64,000 bases of DNA, from assembly GCA_964482205.1 (NCBI GenBank), contig CAYZWI010000003.1, positions 1 through 64,000 on the forward strand, in the 5' to 3' direction. The stretch comes from JAZDGX01 sp964482205 (GTDB taxonomy: Bacteria > Eisenbacteria > RBG-16-71-46 > CAIMUX01 > WJJG01). Every line of letters begins with the position of its first letter. The first letter of the stretch is position 1. The position numbers were made by a program, and so were the translations under genes. The notes under the pieces were generated by a model. It saw only the letters and a list, made by a program, of their open reading frames with translations, had not been told where the DNA came from and searched no databases. Positions 59,675-64,000 of this stretch are shown here, one piece after another.

Positions 59675-60742
59675 AATCTCGCGATAGACGGCGAGAGTCC
59701 CCTCCACCATCGCCTGCGCGCTGAACTTCCGTTCGACCGTGCCCCGCGCGTTCTCGGCCAGCCGGCCCGCAAGCGCGCGATCCTCGATCAACAAGACAAT
59801 CGCCTTGGCCAGCGAGGCGGGATCCCGCAGAGGGACCAGGATCCCGTCCTGTCCGTCGGTCACGACCTCCGGAATCCCTCCCGCGCGCGTGGCGACGATC
59901 GGCCGGCGCGCCGCCATCGCATCCATGAGCGATGTGCAGAGGCCTTCCATGCGCGAAGACATGACGAAGAGGTCGAGCGCCTTCAAGAGTCCCGGCACAT
60001 CGTTCCGAAATCCGGCGAAGACGACCGCCTGGCCGATGCCGAGCCGCTTCGCCTGCGCGGCGAGGCTCTCGCGCAACTCGCCGTCGCCGACGAAGACGAG
60101 CCGCGCTTCGCGATGCTTCTCGAGCACGAGCGCCATCGCGTCGACGAGATCGCATTGGCCTTTGTGATCGGCGAAGTGGGCGACATTGCCGATCACGAAC
60201 GCGCTCGCCTCGAGACCGAATTCCGAGCGGAGGTCGACCACCGCCGCTTCGTCGATCGGAGCGATGTCGATTCCCGAGTGGACGAGCGAGATCCTGCCCG
60301 GATCCACGCCGCCCGCAATCAGCACCGAACGCACCGCCTCGGAGATGGCGAGAATGCGGCTCACGCGTGTGCCGTACTTCCACGCGCCTCGCACCGGAAA
60401 GTCCACCCGGCGCGCGATGACGACCCGGGCCCGGCAGACCTTCGCCGCGAGCAGCGCCAGCGCGCCCGCATGCGCGGTGTGCGCATGCAGAATGCGGGCG
60501 GATCGCCGGCGCGCGAGGCGCCCGATGCGCATGGCGGCGAGGAGATCCGCCTCTCCGCGCATGCGAATGGCCGCGGTCTCGACCCCCGCGGCGCGCGCCT
60601 TCTCGACGAAGGGACTGCCCGGTTGACCGACGGCGATCGGCGTCCCTCCGGCGCGCTGCAGCCCGCGGATCAGATGCAACGCCTGCGCCTCGCCTCCGCG
60701 CCAGGTGCGCTCGGTGTCGATGTGGATCGTGACCAGATTCAT
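59663..60742 (-). CDS. GT4 family glycosyltransferase
   Basis: A GT-B glycosyltransferase like those for lipopolysaccharide or capsule sugars. The 359-residue product (ATG 60742; ATG 60766 is an alternative) has MNLVTIHIDTERTWRGGEAQ, with GG near the N-terminus, HTAHAGALALLAAK, VARRVDFPVRGAWKYG-like VIARRVDFPVRG, and the C-terminal EGLCTSLMDAMAARRPIVAT with AGGIPEVV. It follows a lipoprotein gene after about 57 nt and may share its operon. Confidence 0.85.
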   Translation of the reverse strand: MNLVTIHIDTERTWRGGEAQALHLIRGLQRAGGTPIAVGQPGSPFVEKARAAGVETAAIRMRGEADLLAAMRIGRLARRRSARILHAHTAHAGALALLAAKVCRARVVIARRVDFPVRGAWKYGTRVSRILAISEAVRSVLIAGGVDPGRISLVHSGIDIAPIDEAAVVDLRSEFGLEASAFVIGNVAHFADHKGQCDLVDAMALVLEKHREARLVFVGDGELRESLAAQAKRLGIGQAVVFAGFRNDVPGLLKALDLFVMSSRMEGLCTSLMDAMAARRPIVATRAGGIPEVVTDGQDGILVPLRDPASLAKAIVLLIEDRALAGRLAENARGTVERKFSAQAMVEGTLAVYREILGL

Positions 60743-60799
60743 GAAAGACTCTTCGTCAGATTCCATGCGATCGCATCGGATGGCGGTGACCCCGGAACA

Positions 60800-61264
60800 T
60801 CAGGGCAGCATCTTCGCAGGGTGAGCTTCTCCATTCCCGCTCACCCACAGGCTGTCTTCGAGAGTCGATCCGCCCGGTTGATGCACCGTGATTCGAAACC
60901 ACCCCTCATTCAGACCGTGCAAACAATACTGCTCCCCATCCAACAGGACGACCACGGGCGCTCCAAACCAGTCACGATCATTCCATCGCTTTGCGCCCCA
61001 TGCGGTGATCCACAGATCGCAGCTATCTCTCTGGGCATCGAAGCCCGCAAAACGAAAGGCGCTGCTTCCGCCGATGTACCCGTAGAACACAATGCAGAGC
61101 GTATCGCTGATGGCGACTTGCTCCGGCACACCGATGCTGTCGACGGGGATGATGAATCGCTCCTCATGCCATCGTGACTCATCGCACCCGACGCATTCGG
61201 CGAATGCGATTCCTACGAGGAACCATCCCAGAACGGTCTGGCGCCAGGGTCGCGTGGCTCGCAT
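60800..61264 (-). CDS. Small lipoprotein, unknown
   Basis: The 154-residue product begins MRATRPWRQTVLGWFLVGIA and has the lipobox CVGC at about residue 24-27, so it is probably a lipoprotein. The mature part (RWHEERFIIPVDSIGVPEQV) looks beta-rich, with phrases like IVFYGYIGGSSAFRFAG. I do not recognise the family. GGAGGAG precedes the ATG. It lies between the Wzi-like gene and the GT4 gene on the same strand. Confidence 0.65.
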   Translation of the reverse strand: MRATRPWRQTVLGWFLVGIAFAECVGCDESRWHEERFIIPVDSIGVPEQVAISDTLCIVFYGYIGGSSAFRFAGFDAQRDSCDLWITAWGAKRWNDRDWFGAPVVVLLDGEQYCLHGLNEGWFRITVHQPGGSTLEDSLWVSGNGEAHPAKMLP

Positions 61265-61305
61265 GTCTCCTCCGCCAGTACCTCTTGCGCTGAGACCCGC
61301 CCAAT

Positions 61306-63210
61306 TCACCCCCCGGCGCTGATCATGCACCGCAGCGTCGTGTCGCTTTCCCAATCCGCTTCCTTCTCTTCCAAGTATCCGGATTCTCGATTCACGGAAA
61401 CAGCGTCCTTCCTCCAGGTCCACGCCGCTTGCACACCCGCCCACAAGAGCGGACCGTAGCGGAAGCGCGCCTCGCCCTGCACTCGCCAGGAGCTGCGCGC
61501 GTCGTCCAGCGACCAGGCGTTCACCTCGCCGCAATCTTCATTCGTGACGGGATCGCAGCCGGTGGACTCGGGCAACCAGGGACGGCCGATCGCGCCGTTG
61601 CCCTTGCGCGTGTGAAGCGCGCTGCTTCCGAAATTCCACGAGACCGACGGCGCCACGCTCGCGCGCAGGAGCAGCGCTTCCACATCGGGCCCGCGCGCAT
61701 ATCCCAGCGCGCGGCCCTGATGCTCCCAATCGCACCGGCAGACATCCTGGTAGTAGACCGAGTAGGTGAAGTCCGAAATGCGCGCGTACTCGCCCGCGAG
61801 TGTCCAGTCCCAACCGCGCCATCGAGGAGCGTAGCTGAATCCCACCTGGCCGCCCATGCGCGTGGGCATCGACGCAGACTGCGTCGCGATGTCGTCGGCC
61901 AGGATGGAGCCGTAGATCAAGAGACCCGGGCGCGCGCGCCAGGAGAGATCGGCGCTCCAGAGCACATTGTTGCGCAGGAAATTCTCGGTGGAATCGGAAG
62001 GTTCATCCTGCATCTCGAGGCGCTCGACCAGCGTGTACGGGACGAAGCCCGCAAGATAGAGCAGCCCCGGCTGATCGGCCTGATAGCGCGCGCCTTCGGC
62101 GAGCGAAAGCGCGAGGTCGGGCGTGATCGTCCACTGCAGGCGATGAGCGGAGAGATAGCGGTTCGCGCCGGGATTCGTGTTCGCCCCGGCGAGCGAAGCG
62201 TGACGATCCGTGATGCCGGTGAGAGCTAGGAAGCGCAATCGCTCTCCCAGGCGAATCTGGTATTCCGCGAAATCGAGCGGCTGCGCCGACTCCGCCAGCA
62301 GCAGCGCGCCGCTCGCCCCCATGCCCCATTGGTGCCGGTCGCGTCCCAGCCGCAGCCGGAGCGCACCGAGGCGCGCGGAGAGGGTGAGCTCGTCGGCGTG
62401 CAGGATGAAGTCGGTGTTCTCGACGAGCGGATCGGCGAAGGTGCGGCCGCGCTCGATTTCGGCCGCGAACATGCTTCCTTGCACGACGAGCGATCGACCG
62501 GCGAAGAATGCAGCGCGGATTCCGAAACGGGAGGAGTCCGTCCACGCGGGCTCCTCGCCCGTTTGAAAGCGAGGCATCGCGCGCGCATAGGGAGTGACGA
62601 GCAGCAGGCGATCGTTTGCCCGGGCGAGAAGGATGGAGCCCGGGCGATGCGGCCACGCGGTCGCCTGCGTTCCGCCTGCCTGCCTCGCGCTCGCGTGCGC
62701 CTCACCTATCGGCGTCCCGCTCATCTGCGAAGCGCTCACCCACGCCGAATCCCAGCGAAGCATTTGGCGTAGGGTTGTTCGCGCGTGGCTTTCGCTTGTG
62801 CCGCGCACTGCATCCGCACTGCCCGATGCGCTCGCCTCCAGCCAGGCGGCCAGCTCGCCTCGATCGACCGGGCGGAAGTCGCGCGCCTCGAAGGGCAGCT
62901 CGCCGCGCGCTACCAACCGCTCGATCTCGTCCTCGACCGCGCTCCAGGGCGACAGCGGCTCGGGAGGAATGCGTTGCTCGAGATCCGCGAGCGAGAAAGA
63001 AACGGCCTCCTTGCGACCGCTGTGCGCATTCGACAGCGAATCGCTCGGGGTGGCCGCGACTGCTTCCGCGAGAGAACCAAGCGCAAAGGCGGCCGCGCAG
63101 GCGCATGGGACGGCAAGGCGCGCGATCCTGGCCGCGCGCACGGTTGGCTGCCACCGCTTTCCTTTGGAACTTGCCACGCTCGCTTGCTTTGCTTCCGCCC
63201 GGCCGCTCAC
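61306..63210 (-). CDS. Wzi-like outer-membrane protein (capsule assembly type)
   Basis: Predicted outer-membrane beta barrel. From GTG 63210, which overlaps the S41 stop as GTGA, the product has 634 residues; GTG 63177 is an alternative. A signal-like segment (LAVPCACAAAFALGSLAEAV) is near residues 25-50. A helical part with PVDRGELAAWLEAS follows, then long beta-strand repeats: LRLGRDRHQWGMGASGALLL, RFLALTGITDRHASLAG and WDWTLAGEYARISDFTYSVY. These resemble capsule-assembly Wzi-family proteins. The role is inferred; no capsule genes are beside it except two glycosyltransferases in the region. Confidence 0.7.
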   Translation of the reverse strand: MSGRAEAKQASVASSKGKRWQPTVRAARIARLAVPCACAAAFALGSLAEAVAATPSDSLSNAHSGRKEAVSFSLADLEQRIPPEPLSPWSAVEDEIERLVARGELPFEARDFRPVDRGELAAWLEASASGSADAVRGTSESHARTTLRQMLRWDSAWVSASQMSGTPIGEAHASARQAGGTQATAWPHRPGSILLARANDRLLLVTPYARAMPRFQTGEEPAWTDSSRFGIRAAFFAGRSLVVQGSMFAAEIERGRTFADPLVENTDFILHADELTLSARLGALRLRLGRDRHQWGMGASGALLLAESAQPLDFAEYQIRLGERLRFLALTGITDRHASLAGANTNPGANRYLSAHRLQWTITPDLALSLAEGARYQADQPGLLYLAGFVPYTLVERLEMQDEPSDSTENFLRNNVLWSADLSWRARPGLLIYGSILADDIATQSASMPTRMGGQVGFSYAPRWRGWDWTLAGEYARISDFTYSVYYQDVCRCDWEHQGRALGYARGPDVEALLLRASVAPSVSWNFGSSALHTRKGNGAIGRPWLPESTGCDPVTNEDCGEVNAWSLDDARSSWRVQGEARFRYGPLLWAGVQAAWTWRKDAVSVNRESGYLEEKEADWESDTTLRCMISAGG

Positions 63211-64000
63211 TTCGGAATCTGTCTCAACGCTTCCTTGATCGCTCGCTCGAGTTGCCGGTCGACTCCGCGCTGCAGATCGTCGGGAAGATTCGCGACCACG
63301 ATGTCGGGCATGCAGCCGGTGCCTTCCTGGTTCGCGCCGTTCAGCTTCGAGTACCAGCCGCGGCCCGGCAGGCGGATGCGCGAACCGTCGAGCATCGTCG
63401 CCGCGCCGGTCGAGATCACCGCGCCCGCGGTCTGCTGGCCGACGACCGGCCCGCGTCCCAGCGTCCGAATGGCCCACGAGAAGATCTCGGCATTCGAGAA
63501 GCTGCCCTCGTCGCAGAGGACGACGATGGGCTTGGTCCACGCATACAGCAAGCGCCGTTCTTCCGGGTAGCCCGGCCCGCCGTCGCGCCCGATCGTGGTC
63601 GCGTGATCGCCCGCGAGCAGGCTCGTCAACAGCAGGTCGGCGGTCCATCCGCCGCCGTTGTCGCGCACATCGATGATCAGCGCATCGCGGCCGTGCGCCA
63701 CCGCGTAGAGATCGCGCTCGTAGCGGTCGAGCGAGGATTCGTCCATGGATCGAATGTGAATGTAGGTGACACGGCCGCCGGTCTCCCGCTCCACGAATTC
63801 CCGGCGGACCCTGCACTCATCGAGGTACGCGAGCAGGCGGAGATCGCCTCCCTTCACCGGCCGAATCGTCACTTCGCGGCTCTTGCCGTCGCGCTCCACT
63901 TCCAGGCGCGTGCGCTTCTCGGCGGAGCGAGCGAGCAGGCGGAAGATGTCGTCGTCTCTTTCCACCCGCATGCCGTCGACCGCCAGGATCACATCGCCGG
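63207..64000 (-). CDS. Tricorn-like S41 family peptidase, C-terminal part
   Basis: Continues beyond the right edge. The part seen begins in a PDZ domain (GDVILAVDGMRVERDDDIFR) and has the core with DALIIDVRDNGGGWTADLLL, and the catalytic serine in DEGSFSNAEIFSWAIRTLGR, then GQQTAGAVISTGAATMLDGS. This layout matches the C1-PDZ-C2 part of tricorn peptidases. The N-terminal propeller, if any, lies outside the window. Its stop overlaps the next GTG, so it is coupled to the Wzi-like gene. Confidence 0.85.
   Translation of the reverse strand, partial: GDVILAVDGMRVERDDDIFRLLARSAEKRTRLEVERDGKSREVTIRPVKGGDLRLLAYLDECRVRREFVERETGGRVTYIHIRSMDESSLDRYERDLYAVAHGRDALIIDVRDNGGGWTADLLLTSLLAGDHATTIGRDGGPGYPEERRLLYAWTKPIVVLCDEGSFSNAEIFSWAIRTLGRGPVVGQQTAGAVISTGAATMLDGSRIRLPGRGWYSKLNGANQEGTGCMPDIVVANLPDDLQRGVDRQLERAIKEALRQIPK

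Overview
This is a GC-rich bacterial chromosome segment with no insertion sequence, phage gene or CRISPR array that I can see. Three things suggest a didermic lineage of the FCB type, with Candidatus Eisenbacteria and relatives as the best guess: a Wzi-like outer-membrane protein, lipoproteins, and a secreted cysteine peptidase ending in a FlgD-like 'AYPNP...' sorting-type domain. The taxon is an inference from gene style, not a match to a reference genome.

Left part (1-24105, all on the minus strand, so transcription runs right to left). This is a compact information-processing block. Reading with transcription: tRNA-Thr(TGT), tRNA-Tyr(GTA), tRNA-Gly(TCC), tRNA-Thr(GGT), tuf, rpmG, secE, nusG, rplK, rplA, rplJ, rplL, rpoB, rpoC, rpsL, rpsG, tuf (second copy), rpsJ, rplC, rplD, rplW, rplB, rpsS, rplV, rpsC, rplP, rpmC, rpsQ, rplN, rplX, rplE and rpsN (cut by the window edge). 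The four tRNAs and tuf keep the order of the E. coli thrU-tyrU-glyT-thrT-tufB unit. fusA, normally between rpsG and tuf, is absent and leaves a 466-bp spacer. The two tuf genes are identical over about 1.2 kb and use codons unlike their neighbours. Good sigma70-type promoters precede the tRNAs and rpsL. Several proteins here carry long low-complexity tails (uL5, NusG, RpoC).

Middle part (24106-49700). This is a mosaic of short operons on both strands: ddl with a fused NapH/NapG-like iron-sulfur membrane protein; an S9 peptidase; a SdrD_B-type lipoprotein; an uncharacterised 481-aa protein; the C13-like peptidase; an M29 aminopeptidase with a possible RNA switch in its leader; an Hsp33-like chaperone; an overlapping operon of two glycosyltransferases plus a secreted protein; ispD-ispF; radA; a small cysteine-rich protein; purN; and a MgtC-family protein.

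Right part (49986-64000). A strong promoter drives yicC-gmk-rpoZ-coaBC-udg(family 4)-dnaB on the plus strand. The dnaB end overlaps a convergent DUF6498-like membrane gene. A creatininase-family hydrolase and an M14 carboxypeptidase are divergent. The last stretch is a minus-strand cluster: a tricorn-like S41 peptidase (cut by the window edge), a Wzi-like outer-membrane protein, a small lipoprotein and a GT4 glycosyltransferase.

Most functions are confident because the families are universal. Less certain are the start codons marked as such, the regulatory hairpins (seen by eye, not folded by computer), and several uncharacterised proteins.
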